From contig CAJPVJ010000041.1 of NCBI GenBank assembly GCA_905397405.1, positions 1 through 51,817 on the forward strand: DNA of 51,817 nt, given 5' to 3'. Positions 1 to 13,304 of this stretch are shown piece after piece; positions within the stretch are counted from its first letter, which is position 1, and every line of letters begins with the position of its first letter. This stretch comes from Oppiella nova. Lineage: Eukaryota; Arthropoda; Arachnida; Sarcoptiformes; Oppiidae. The translations under genes were made by a program, and so were the position numbers. A model generated the notes under the pieces. The model saw only the letters and a program-made list of their open reading frames with translations. It did not search any database and was not told where the DNA came from.

Positions 1-391
1 CACAATCACTACAAACACTACTAAAACTTAATGGCTTTTCTCGACTCGTAGTAATAACTTATTATTATATTATACATAATATTATTATATTTTATTTCGT
101 ATATCGTTATAATAAAGTAGATATATATTGAAAATGAATGTTCACAACAAAATTGATTCACATTTCACTCATTTATTTGCATTTTTTCAGTTTTCACGGT
201 CGAAGACATAGGAAAACAATCCCTTAATCTAATACTCGCCGTTCGTATCGCTAACTAATGATATTTACTGTAAGTATAAAACATTTTTGCGAAGAAATGA
301 GATTAAGTTTTTGAGAAATTTGATCCCATTTTATATATAAGTTATTATTTTTTATTTTAACGCTTATGTGATATAAAAATTTATTTAATTT
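1..391. other. AT-rich non-coding sequence
   Basis: AT-rich sequence with no coding-like codon usage, no RNA gene and no element ends that I can recognise. Confidence 0.5.
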
Positions 392-1690
392 AATATATTT
401 GCTTCGTTTCGCATAATTGATTTGGTGTTGTATTCGCCACTCATATACAGAATATTCTCTATATGTATGAAAATATAAGTTATTTAATGAGTGCCTATGA
501 TATGAGGGGAAATGCCTCAAACTTATGCCAACTTTCANTAATATATTTGCTTCGTTTCGCATAATTGATTTGGTGTTGTATTCGCCACTCATATACAGAA
601 TATTCTCTATATGTATGAAAATATAAGTTATTTAATGAGTGCCTATGATATGAGGGGAAATGCCTGAAAACTTATGCCAACTTTCAACTAAGACTTGCAT
701 TTCGTCTAAATTGAATTTATTAGTCGACGAATCGATAAAATTACTTAATTTACTCTTAAATGTGTTGGGCTTTTGAATCATTTCGGTTTTGGTCTAACAT
801 TTCTCCTCAAAATGCAATTTACTTTAATGTTTAGTGTATTTTTCTTATTTTAAATATATTTTCCTGGGCTTTAATTTTAAGTAAAATTTTGTTTAAATGT
901 GAGAAAAATTTGCGTTCATTTTATTTCATTTATTTCATTTAATTGATGGCATCATCATTAGTGCTATAATTCTTATAAATGTTTTTCTCCTCTCAAATAG
1001 TTTTTGTTATTAAACAAATGCTATGAATATGTGTCTCATAATAACAAAACTTTTTAATGTTTTTGTTTTTTTAATTAAACACTTGTCTTATATATTTTAT
1101 TCGGGTTTATAATATATTTGCTTCGTTTCGCATAATTGATTTGGTGTTGTATTCGCCACTCATATACAGAATATTCTCTATATGTATGAAAATATAAGTT
1201 ATTTAATGAGTGCCTATGATATGAGGGGAAATGCCTCAAACTTATGCCAACTTTCAACTAAGACTAGCATTTCGTCTAAATTGAATTTATTAGTCGACGA
1301 ATCGATAAAATTACTTAATTTACTCTTAAATGTGTTCTCATGTGTTGGGCTTTTGAATCATTTCGGGTTTGGTCTAACATTTCTCCTCAAAATGCAATTT
1401 ACTTTAATGTTTAGTGTATTTTTCTTATTTTAAATATATTTTTCTGGGCTTTAATTTTAAGCAAAATTTTGTTTAAATGTGAGAAAAATTTGCGTTCATT
1501 TTATTTCATTTATTTTATTTAATTGATGGCATCATCATTAGTGCTATAATTCTTATAAATGTTTTTTCTCCTCTCAAATAGTTTTTGTTATTAAACAAAT
1601 GCTATGAATATGTGTCTCATAATAACAAAACTTTTTAATGTTTTTGTTTTTTTAATTAAACACTTGTCTTATATATTTTATTCGGGTTTT
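392..1690. repeat. Tandem duplication, about 571-nt unit, 2.25 copies
   Basis: The same sequence starts at 392, 540 and 1111. The first copy is only 148 nt and stops at an ambiguous base (position 538). The second runs 540-1110 and the third 1111 to about 1690. The full copies differ by a few substitutions and small indels; for example, the third has an extra 'tctcatgtgt' near 1338. The unit is AT-rich and does not look coding. The abrupt end of the first copy next to an N suggests a local assembly join, although a real recent tandem duplication is possible. Confidence 0.9.
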
Positions 1691-1881
1691 ATTATCCACT
1701 TTTGAATTCAAAATTAATAGATTTTGTTGTTTTTCAAGAGAATCTCATTATTTTTGGATGCGGTGGCCATCCCTTCAAAGTTCATATCCTTGTCTGTTAT
1801 GCTATGAAAGAGAGTGAGAGTTGAGTTGAGTTGTGGAGAGTGTGAGGCCTTTCAGACGAATATTATTTATGCTTAACATCT

Positions 1882-1936
1882 GAGAGAGAGAGAGAGAGAG
1901 AGAGAGAAGTAGAATCTCATCGCTCGCTAGCGTTCG

Positions 1937-1967
<31 letters not shown>
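1882..1967. repeat. (GA)13 facing (CT)13, hairpin-capable
   Basis: A GA run (1882-1907) is followed 33 nt later by a CT run (1941-1967). The two arms are reverse complements, so the strand can fold on itself around a loop containing the palindrome 'cgctagcg'. Confidence 0.85.
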
Positions 1968-4009
1968 GCGTTGGCTCTCTCTATGTTTCTTATTCTTATG
2001 GTTTGGTTTTGCTGTCAATTTCTGATGCATTTGGCTTTCAGTGCAAATGAAGAGAAGACGTGACCAACATTTGCGATTAGGTCTCCATTCGCACCACCAT
2101 TTCGTTCATTATATAAGCCAATAGTGGCGTAATATCTATGCAAACACTATCCACTATCCATACCATTGAATTCCGTACCCAATACAGTACTTCCCAATTC
2201 TGTATATCTCTTTTCTCTTGGGATTTATTTTTGTTGTGAATTTCAATTTTTAATGTCTTTATTCTCGCGTTTTGTTCGTCTCTTTTCCACTCCACACATG
2301 ATCTGCAATATTATTATTTCAGTCGTTATTAAAATTGATTTTTTCCTATAAATTAAACTTCACTTTTATCTCATCTCCGCAAAAATTATATTATCGATTG
2401 TGTGAGAAATATATAAATACTATGTATTTCTTGTTGGCAATGCATTTGGAGAAAAACATTGCGTTTAATTGGGAACTCAAATGAATATGTTTTTAATTTG
2501 AGAGAAAGATATAAAATGTTTTATCGCTTTTTTATGCATTCATTTGATTTCTTCTTGAAGTTTAATTTAATGAGCGGTTCCGCGACTGTAGCCTCCGATC
2601 TCTCAATCGTCAGGTATTTTCCAATTTATTTTGCTTCAAAATTTTTATTTTCATTTCTTGAGCCCTCTCTTCGTCTTGTGTGCGATCTTTTCGATCACTA
2701 TTTTATTATAACATTTTCTCATAGATTTTGGGTTCAAATTTATAATTATTCGTCAGTGCTTTTCGGTGCTCTCAAAGTTATTGGCGTTTAAGATGTAAAA
2801 AATGAATAAATAGTGCAATCATTTCGTTGGGCACCTCTTCACTCGCAGTCTATACTCTAAATCATGTTATTTAAGGGTGTGTTGTGTTAGGGCTGTGTTT
2901 GGCTGATGGGCTCCGATCTCTCGGTGCTTTCTCACTGCTGGCCCTCACTTTCGCTGCCTATTTCTTGTGCACCAAATCTGGCATTTTTTAATTTAATACA
3001 TTGTGTGATATCACAAGTTTACACAATTTTCGTGTTTTCTCTCTCTTGTACTTCTCGTATACAGTGAACTCCTCTTCACTATAGCGATATCCCTCTACTC
3101 CACTGTTACTGTATATGAGATATAAGTTATTTATATAAAAAGTATTACTTTCTGATAGACACATGTGATTAGATTTTTTGTGTGATTTATTTATATATAT
3201 TTTCTTTCGCCTCACTCTTTTCAATCAAGTTTTTATTTTTTCTTATTCTTATATTTATTTTTTTCTCAAGACTTCTCTGAGAATTTCAACTTTTCTTTCT
3301 CCCGATTCCTTCTCTTCTTATCATTTATTTTGTTTCACTTAAATCGCAGAATAAATATAATAAATAGACTTTATTTTTAAACCATTGGTTACTACTGTTC
3401 ACTGTATATCACTATAACGGCAACACAACTATTGAATCAGACTTTCTTGTAAACGATTTTTGATATTTTTCTCTCTTCTGAAGACTCCGAGAAGAAAATA
3501 GTTTAAAGTTTATAATAGAGTTAAAGTTTGGCGCAAAACACTGTTTTGTTATTATATTATTATATTGTTTATTGTTTTTCAGTTAATACCTGTATTTGAA
3601 GTTAATTTCTCTATTCATTTAAAGCCGCTATAAAAACCATTTTATTTCACTTTTAAACAACACGTCTCTCTCTTCTCTCTCTCTCTCTCTTGAAAACAAA
3701 TATTTGTTTCGTTTCGCTCTTTTTTGCTGTTTATCTGCCGTCCGTTCCGTTCAAAACCTTTTTGGCACTTATGTGTGAAAACACTCTTTTAATACTCACC
3801 GAAACGGACAGGTATTATAAGGTATTATATTGCCATTTATTGTACACAATATTTTTATCACTTATTCGCTAATGTTTTTCGACCAATTAATATGTGAACA
3901 GAAAAAATAGTTGTGAAAATTGTTGCCTTTTTGGGTGTGAAATGAACTTTCAGGTAAACTAATGCTCATTTCATTTGTTATTGAAAACGTGTGTTTGAAT
4001 TATAAAGAC

Positions 4010-4025
4010 CTCTCTCTCTCTCTCT

Positions 4026-4057
<32 letters not shown>
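4010..4057. repeat. (CT)n microsatellite
   Basis: About 48 nt of CT with a single 'catt' interruption. Confidence 0.95.
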
Positions 4058-5224
4058 ACTGCAATATTAAAGATAAATTGCAATAAACCTGACTATAAAT
4101 TACCATTTTTTGATCATTTGATCAAATTAACTCTATTTTAATGTGTATAATAGTTACACAGCAAATGGTAAACTCAAATTAATTTGTCATTAATACTGGA
4201 AATATTGATTTGTTGTCTCTGTGTCTGAAGTGAGACACCATTTAATACGGGAATCAATTCAGTTGTTCTGGTATTCAATAGTCATATAATAGACAATACT
4301 ATTCTGTATATTATGTAGAGTACTGTTCACATCAATAATGAATTTTTTGATGAGTAAGTCATCATTTGTTTGGCATTATATTGCGCTTAATAATAATGTA
4401 TTAGCATATGATAGGAAACTATGCTTTAATCAAAACTCTAAATACAATTTCAAGTGTAATCGTTAAGCATTTTAATGATTGGCAAAAACATGTACTAATA
4501 AATGCTGTTATCATATGCGATGCTCTCTATCTTTAGCTAATTATCTCTGAAAAAGTTTAAATTCTAGTTTTATATACACTTAAGGTTTACATATATTTTA
4601 AATTAAAAATTAAAAAATGTTTGGAAAATAAATAAAAAAAATGGCAAAACGAATTAAAGACCTGAAAAACTTCATTAACTCTGAAGTTAGTTAACAAACT
4701 AGTTGTGCATTTAATACTCGTGGCCATGTTGTTAGCTGTGAGACCACCTCTACCCTCTACCCCACTTACGCTTCATTGTAGGGCCGGAGCCCTTCATTAC
4801 CAGCCCTACCCTTCAAACTAACCATTAGCTCTCAATGCGTAACGTTATTATAAAGTATTGAATTTTTTCTTCTTCTTGTCCTAAGGATAACCTGAAAAAC
4901 ATTGGGCTTTAAGTTGAAGTCTCTGCCAGTGCTTTGTATACATTAATCAAAATAATTAAATCACTAAATAAGAGACATTTATATACAGCACTGGTATGAG
5001 TTAGTACTGGCGTACAGAGTACGGTATTAACAGCAAAAAAGCAAGAATTGATTTATGCAAATGTTGTAAAAATAATTAGCCTTTATTTTGTTGATTTGAA
5101 TCAAAAATAAGTTTGAAGTGTTGTGTAAATAATACAAACACTACATTTGAATGAATGAGTGAATGAATTCAGCGTTTTGCCAATCATTTATTGCTATTGT
5201 GATTACAATCGCCCCCTTCCACAG

Positions 5225-5225
<1 letters not shown>

Positions 5226-5260
<35 letters not shown>
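5226..5260. repeat. (CT)n microsatellite
   Basis: Uninterrupted CT run of about 35 nt. Confidence 0.95.
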
Positions 5261-5262
<2 letters not shown>

Positions 5263-6070
5263 GTCTCTTAGGTGTCTCTCTTGTCTGGATATATTTGGTT
5301 GAGAGCTGTGACCAGACTTTTGTTGGCGATGTGTTGAGTTAGGGCTCAGAGTCTCACACATAGGCTTAAGTGAAGTCCAACCAATCGATTGGCTTCACGA
5401 GTGTTTCTGTAAACACTTGACTATAAATCGGACAATATTTTGAGTTAATATATTTTACCTGATGTTTGGGCACAACTCTACTATTGACTGGTGAGAGGAA
5501 AGGCATAGCATTTCATGATTTATTTAGTCACTCATCGCATAACTTGTAGGTTATTCTCACCGTAAATATAACTTTCCATTTCCTTTGCCTTCAATTTTTT
5601 AGCGATTCATTCATTCATTTAATTTATTTGAGCGTTCAGTCGATTGTTTCGTTTGTGTTTGTGTGGACTCCAAGACTTGTTTTTCTGTTGTTTGACTGAA
5701 TAATTGATGATTCATTGCATTCAAGTACTTATATATGAATTAATTATAATTGTTTAGTACTGTTGTTGTGTTGACTCGTATTTTTTGCTGCAATTGTCTC
5801 TCATCTCTCGCTTCTCTGGATGTCTATTATCTCTGCGATTGTATTCTCGGAGCAAATGTTGACTTATATTTGCATACATAGTATGAGTCCAATACCCGGC
5901 AATCAAAGCAATGATAGCGGTGTCTGTGATATGTGTTCAGCGTTTTGGCTATAAATGAAAGTCTTGTTGTTTAGTCAACACTGGGCTATGACTGCAAATA
6001 ACAGTTAATCTATGATTTCATTGGCGTATATTCGCTCTCTTTATTCCCTCTCCTCTCGACTAAAGTATTT

Positions 6071-7331
6071 GATTTTGTTTCGGCACTTCTTTTGCATATA
6101 ATATTGTATTTGGTCTCTAAATAAAGGACTGGTTAGACATGAAATAGTGGTATTCCTTATGATTCTCCAAAAGCCTTATCTCTCAATGGCATCATATTTT
6201 ATAACTCATATTTGCGGCCAAAACTGCACGAACTCTATGAACAAAATCATATGAGAGAGTCGTTTATGTGTTGTGTTAAAAACGTTATCGTGATTACGGG
6301 CTAACCATTCAAACCATTTCAATTGGTTTTATGTTTCCGAACCACTGGTGCTCTTTGACCCCAATCCTCAATTCACACACCAAATACTCGTTTTGTTTTC
6401 CCACTGATGGACCCAATCATTGTTTTTTTCAATAACTCTTTTGTTCAGCACTTTTCCTCTTAAAAACGAAAATTAAATTTATTTAAATATTTTGCAAATT
6501 TCTTCTTTCCCGCAGTTTTCTTGCATTTATTACTTACCATTCCTTCGGCTTATCTCTGCTTCTTGTTTGTGATTTATGTCTTCCCATCCATTGCTCTCAC
6601 TATTCATTTCCTAACCATTAAATCAATTATTGTTTTTATTACTTTTCATAAATTATTATTTTTCGGCCAAACTTTTCCTCTTGATTTCGAGAAATTTGAT
6701 TTTGTTTCGGCACTTCTTTTGCATATAATATTGTATTTGGTCTCTAAATAAAGGACTGGTTAGACATGAAATAGTGGTATTCCTTATGATTCTCCAAAAG
6801 CCTTATCTCTCAATGGCATCACATTTTATAACTCATATTTGCGGCCAAAACTGCACGAACTCTATGAACAAAATCATATGAGAGAGTCGTTTATGTGTTG
6901 TGTTAAAAACGTTATCGTGATTACGGGCTAACCATTCAAACCATTCAAACCATTTCAATTGGTTTTATGTTTCCGAACCACTGGTGCTCTTTGACCCCAA
7001 TCCTCAATTCACACAACAAATACTCGTTTTGTTTTCCCACTGATGGACCCAATCATTGTTTTCTTCAATAACTCTTTTGTTGAGCACTTTTCCTCTTAAA
7101 AACGAAAATTAAATTTATTTAAATATTTTGCAAATTTCTTCTTTCCCGCAGTTTTCTTGCATTTATTACTTACCATTCCTTCGGCTTTATCTCTGCTTCT
7201 TGTTGTGATTTATGTCTTCCCATCCATTGCTCTCACTATTCATTTCCTAACCATTAAATCAATTATTGTTTTTATTACTTTTCATAAATTATTATTTTTC
7301 GGCCAAACTTTTCCTCTTGATTTCGAGAAAC
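6071..7331. repeat. Tandem duplication, 627-634-nt unit, two copies
   Basis: The block starting at 6071 recurs at 6698 and runs to 7331. Copies are nearly identical; the second carries an extra 9-10 nt duplication ('ccattcaaa') near 6938 and a few single-base changes. The short open frames in each copy (6521-6751 and 7157-7423) are hydrophobic AT-driven frames, not genes. It is either a recent tandem duplication or two haplotypes assembled end to end. Confidence 0.9.
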
Positions 7332-7903
7332 TTTTTTATATCTTATCATTTGTTTCAATTGATTTCAATTTGGATTTATTTATTTCAATTAATATCATTT
7401 ATATAATTGTTTCTCAATTTTAATCCATTCATTAGCCAAAGAGTTTTGTAAAGGTTTTTTCAATGATATTCCCCTTCGAGTAATACATTTGTAAGCGAAT
7501 GACTATTTCGTGATAAGAATGTGTCATAATATCAATAAAAATCAATAATTAAGACCATTTCGAGACCTCTTTTTCCTCTTTATATAACATTCAACTCTTT
7601 TTCTCATTTCAAACACTGATATATTATACTGTATTATAAAATATAATTCAGATTTTCGGAGCAATTTTGAGGCAACAAATCCTTGAATTTAATTAATCCC
7701 AACATTTTTTAGCAAACATTACGAAAATTGCTTCAAAAGAAAATTTTTCGTTCGCTTTTCTTTGGCTCTATTATTAATTATTGTTATTATTATTGTTTTG
7801 TTAAATAAATCAAATGTTTAGCTAAAGAAATACTCGGTTCACAAATGAACTGTATTTACGCCTTCTTTAGTCAAAACCATTTTTAAAACTACAACTAAAA
7901 CAT

Positions 7904-7904
7904 G

Positions 7905-7951
<47 letters not shown>

Positions 7952-7974
7952 TTCTCTCTCTCTCTCTCTCTCTC
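7904..7974. repeat. (CT)n with ttt interruptions
   Basis: About 70 nt of polypyrimidine CT interrupted by a few extra T residues; the longest such tract in the window. Confidence 0.95.
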
Positions 7975-10161
7975 AAAGAATTATTGTTTTTTATGTTAAA
8001 TAATTATATGTTGGGCGAAGTCGTATGTATTTTTGTGTGTGGATATGTGTATGTGTTTATGTGATGGTAATATTATGTACATTTGTGTTAAGGTTTTTTC
8101 GTGTAAAACATTCATAACATTAATGTCACAAATATTATGTAAGTCCCAATGAGTTATGTTTATGTATGCGTTCATACAGTAGAGTCGTAGTGAAACCCCA
8201 AGTCATAAGTAGTCTTAATTTACAACCATTTGATTATTATTATGAATAGTTTTTTGTCACTCGCTTTCTCTACGGCCCGAAGTGTCTGAAACGCGAAATA
8301 GTTTTTTCTCACATTTTTATGCGAATCTGTTTCCCAAATGTTTTCACACATTTTGTCAACAAATAAGTTAGTTATCAATATTTTACACATGCATTGCCAT
8401 ACTTGCCGAATACATTGAACTTATTTATACAAACGATTTTCGATTTTCTCTATTGAAAATCAATCAAATGAACTAAATATTGGCACAAAAAAGATGTTTG
8501 AAATTTCGGCGACTTTTGTCAATTCATACGATTCTCGCCATTCATTGGTGTTATCTGTGAATGCAGTCGAAGACAAACTTCTGTTTATAGAGAGATAACA
8601 AATGTTTTTAAAGTTTTATTTTCTACTTTATTAGAAGAATGCAATCATATATTCAGTGAATATTTTTTGTGAACTACTGTTTTGTCGAGTATTATGCGAG
8701 AAGAGGGCCTATTATTCTGTGTTTGAGAGCATATTCCAGGTATTAGTGGGAGAGAGAGAGAGAGACTGTAGGAGTGTATGGCTTATATGGATATATTGCT
8801 AACAATGGTCTCTCACAGCTATTGTGTTGTGAATGTTTGCGAATAGCAATTAGACTGAGATGTGATATAATATATAACTTTAACAAAATTGAAATTATAT
8901 CGATCTATGTTTTGCCTGCTATTCGCTTACATTCACATAGACTGGTGGTGTAGAGGGTATACCATCTGTATATTATGCAAATTTTTGACGCCAATCACTA
9001 CTATTATTAGAATTATTATTAGACTTAATTTATTACACTTTACTGTTTTCAACTGATAGTATACTTTAGTAGTTATTATATAAGCCTTACATTGAGCTAA
9101 TTATACGTATAAATCGATTTGAATATCGCATTCCGTTTCGCAAAAACATTTGTAATCATATTCTGTTGTGACAAACATTTGAGTGAATGAACTCTCAATG
9201 AATTATACATCCAAACAAAAAATATTAAGTTTAGATTTGCTTTTCTATATCTATTGCTTGTTATATTATGTATTACTTTAGTTATAGTGTATTATTGTGT
9301 ATATCAAGCACTCAATCAATGAGAATATGTTTTGCAATTCATTACATTAATACGAAAACTATGTATTTTGTTTCTGCAGTTATTCAAGCATTTTGTTAAT
9401 TCAGTTAAAAGAGGGCTTTAATGTGTCGTTCCCTTCAAACACAGTATGCTTTGGAAAATATGCTGTTTTTTGGTATTTTGTGTCAAAAGACTCAAAGATT
9501 TCGATTTCCAATCGCAGCACACAATTAGTAGTCGTGTTGTGTTGGCTCTACTCCTGAGTCCGCACTATAGCTAATACGAAGACATAATCTATAATCAATA
9601 CGATAGCGGATCCATTGATTTCACATTTTTTAAGTTTTTAGTTAAAACCACTTAAACTTTGCGCTTAAGATATAATTTTTCTTTTTCTTTTAGTTAGTTT
9701 TTCTTATTTTTCTTTTTTAATAATTATTTAGCAAAACATATAACTTTTTTTATCCAGACCTAGACTTCTAATTCATATATTGATAACATGTATCGCAATC
9801 ATAATAATTATACTGTTTGTGAAGTAATAGACACTTATATTTGTGGAGTTATTTTGTGCGGTTCTCCATCGCTATGCTGTCCCCCCGTTCGCATCCATTC
9901 GTACCGTTCAATAGCTTCTCCTCTTTAGTGATACACATATTCACATTCAGGCGCTCTTTAAATCATTTTTAGCTCTCAAAAAAAGAGAAAAAACTTTTTC
10001 GTCTTAACGTTAAATATTGTGTACAACGAAAACAGGTTCTCCTCAGTTATATGCAGTATATTTAAGGGGAGACTATTACAGACCCAACCCTTGTTGGCGC
10101 TGACCTTTTCTTCGCAAAATAAGTCCAGAAGCGATGATGTTTTGGTGGCGATGGCGTTCAC

Positions 10162-10163
<2 letters not shown>

Positions 10164-10204
<41 letters not shown>
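10164..10204. repeat. (CT)20 microsatellite
   Basis: Pure CT repeat. It generates artificial Leu/Ser and Arg/Glu open frames on the two strands, which should not be taken as genes. Confidence 0.95.
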
Positions 10205-10206
<2 letters not shown>

Positions 10207-12337
10207 CACTTCTCACTCATATATTTATATTCACTGCCGATTCCCTCCCCTATCGTCTCTCAGTTCACTCGACTTGAATGTATACTTACTCTCAAAGAGA
10301 CGGCATTTTGTCTAATATTTTAAAATCACTCTTGAATTGCAAAACTCCTAAAATCTCTTTTTCTATCGTTTCCTAACGTTTCACTACTTTTATTGTCACA
10401 AAATTGTATTCAATTTGAGAGTAGACTCGCATTTAAGGGACGACTTTGAGTAGCAGTCCTTTTATGTGAAGTAGTATTTTTCGCCAGTTTTATAACCAGT
10501 TATTTATTGTCATTTGATTTTTATTTTATTCTCTTTTCACAGACTTTTTTCCCCAATTCTCTCAATTCTTTATCTCTTATCTACGTTTGCATCTATCGAT
10601 AAAAATTAACTTTTATTTTGTTTCGGAAAATTGTTACTCTTTTGTAAGTTATAGATTTTCTGTGATCTTTTATAAATCAAAAATAATTAAAATTTGAGTA
10701 ATAGTTGTAATAAATAACTAAATCGCGTGATATTCTGCTAATAAAAAAGAGGAGAAAAATTACTCGAAAATAGTTACCATTTTTCCTATCTTTTTCTGAT
10801 ACGGTTTTATTCGCGTTAATAATATTAAAGCGTTTGCGTGACTCGTATTCAGTATATTTTTTTGATACCGATAGCCATTGAAGTAGTCGTACACTCACTG
10901 TATGTATAGCCTATTAGACGTATATATTCCTTAGTTTATATATGCCATCAAATTAAAGGACACTTTGTTTGGCGATCGGAATATACAGTGAAATTCATTT
11001 AATAACACAAAAGTTGAATCCATTGGAGGATTGTTTGAAACTTTGATTCTTTGCTCACATCTGTTGCGACTCTTCACTACTCGAGGCACACATTAAGCAC
11101 TGGATCTCCCGTTGAGATCAATTGGTGCTACCATTAGACCTATTGATCGATTCGCAGAGGATTACGATTTTTATTGATCTCTGATTGCATTGCAAACGAT
11201 GATCTCAAATAGGATCCCAAATATATCGGTCCCCAAAAAGCGCTATTCAGTGATTGAAATGTTGTGTGAATAGCATGAATAGTATGAAGTTTTTGCACTC
11301 CCATTGTCCACAAACGGGTCATACAATTAAATACAGTTATTTTGAGCCATTAATCTGTTGATGATTTGACGTTAGAATCGTTTGCCAATTGATGGCCTCA
11401 TGTTTGCTAACATTAGTTGATATTTCTTTTATAGACATTTTGAATGTAATCTTAATTTTTTCTGATATCAAATGGTTTTTTATATGTAGACATTTAGATG
11501 ATATGGAAATCTTTCCGGGTTTTGTTACCAAACAGTCTATTTGATAAAATAATTATTTACTCGCTAACTGTGTAACGAGTAAAACATGTGAAACACAATT
11601 AGGAGTGAGTGTTGTGTTTGGAGTTTTGGCTATAATTTTGACTCTTCATTGACCTGTAATTTAGACGAAACCTTTGCAATCGATGTCCTTATGTTTGTGT
11701 CAATTATTAGTAGTGCTAATAGTTGTCAGAAAATGTGCCCCTAATTCACGTCAGACTTTGTACACAAACAAACACCGACTGTTTGTGGCAGTCGTTTGAC
11801 TTTTGGTTTAATGATTATTATATTTTGTGCAAAACGTTAATGTACGGAATCTTCCCAACAGTGGTCTAGTATTTGGTTCATTGCATTGATGTCCGAACCA
11901 GACATATGTGTGTCATCTCTATTATAAGGAGTGTTGGCTCTCATCTCGCAAATAATGTTGACATTCATTATATATCACAATATTATTTATATCTAAACTC
12001 CATTCACATCAATATTAACCTTATTTTTTGGACTCTCTTTTTAATTATAGTCATCAATGAGTTGTTGGCTCTGAAGTAGACCTAAATATAGATATAATAT
12101 AAATATAATAAATTGTTTTGTTTTTCATTTAAACCACAAACCGCTGAAATTCAATATTTAAAACTAATTTTATTGATTATTTTGTTTTTGTCTGCTATTA
12201 ATTTGTAAATTAAAATAATTCACCGCTAATGACAGAGATTTTCTATTAAAGCATTTAGTAATTAAGGAAAATATTAGCAAATCATACTATATTTCCATAT
12301 AATAAATGACATTTAATATATTTGTGCTGTTGTTTAG

Positions 12338-12364
12338 CTCTCTCTCTCTCTCTCTCTCTCTCTC
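12338..12364. repeat. (CT)n microsatellite
   Basis: Uninterrupted CT run of about 27 nt. Confidence 0.9.
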
Positions 12365-13304
12365 CTAATTTGATTAATGATATGATTTATTCATTCAGTC
12401 GATGTAATTAATAGGTATTGGATTTCGTTATGATTATACAGTAAACAGTGAATGGGAAAGGGCTGAAGGACTGGTTGGTTAGGTTTCGGTTTGGTTTGAT
12501 TCTGGGAGTCATTGCATTCCTGCTGTGATTATTGCCATTCACTCCATAAAGATCAATGTCTAAGACATATATTGTGTGCTGTAGTGAAGGCCTCTGCCAT
12601 ATCTTGAGACAACTACCAGAGCTGCTGACCACTGCCTGCTCATTAAGCCTCTCATTTGTCACTGTCATCCCTACCCCTCAGGAAGTTTTAACTTCTTTTG
12701 ATCCACAATTGCTTCAGTGATGATCACTTTCACGTGAATTCATTAGTCGTATCTAATTTGAAAGTCTTGTGCTCTCTCTAGAAATCCCTTAAGTGGACCA
12801 AAACTAGCCCTCTCTCTCTCTCTCTCACTCACTCACTGACTCTCTCACTCTCTCCCCCCATATCCAAGTGTTTAAGTTTAAGTTTGCCTCAAATGGAGAG
12901 CACATAATAAATTGCATTCCATTCGTCCAAACACTCTCTGATCTCTGGATTTCCGTACGAATTCACTGATTCATAGTTTTTGGTGTCGAGCTTAACTTAA
13001 AAATCATATCCAAAGTGTATATATCAGTCCACTTCCAGTCCTCTTCATACACTTCAATGGACACAATCCCATTGTTTTGGACACTATTTCTCGTTATTTT
13101 CTGCTGTATTTATGTGTGAAATATCGTAATAAATGTTCGAGACCATTCTATGGCATGACTTTTATATTTATAAGTACTGTATAAACCAATAATATATTTC
13201 TAAATAGCAATAACTTTTATTATACAACATTAACACAGTTTGATTTATACCGAAACTAATGTGTATTTCAATTTTGTATGTTTCAGATCAATATCTCAAG
13301 GAAT

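Larger units (their letters stand above)
1691..6070. other. Non-coding AT-rich region with CT tracts
   Basis: No open frame here has coding character or resembles a known protein. The region holds (GA)n and (CT)n tracts at 1882-1907, 1941-1967, 3666-3690, 4010-4057 and 5226-5260. It may be promoter or 5' untranslated intron of the plus-strand latrophilin gene, whose first coding exon at 13287 begins at a splice acceptor, but no upstream exon can be identified. Confidence 0.5.
7332..13286. other. Non-coding region upstream of latrophilin coding start
   Basis: I see no supported coding exon. CT tracts lie at 7904-7974, 10164-10204, 12338-12364 and 12811-12855, and a short GA tract at 8750-8765. 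Because the first latrophilin coding exon opens after an acceptor AG at 13285-13286, one or more 5' untranslated exons must lie upstream, possibly here. Their positions cannot be read from sequence alone. Confidence 0.5.

Noticed and set aside
251-592. Open frame spanning the ambiguous base at 538
   Set aside because: It runs across the truncated repeat copy and the N, and recurs as a different frame in the third repeat copy; not a gene.
10019-10315. Open frames on both strands with Leu/Ser or Arg/Glu runs
   Set aside because: They are produced by the (CT)20 repeat at 10164-10204; codon use outside the repeat is not gene-like.
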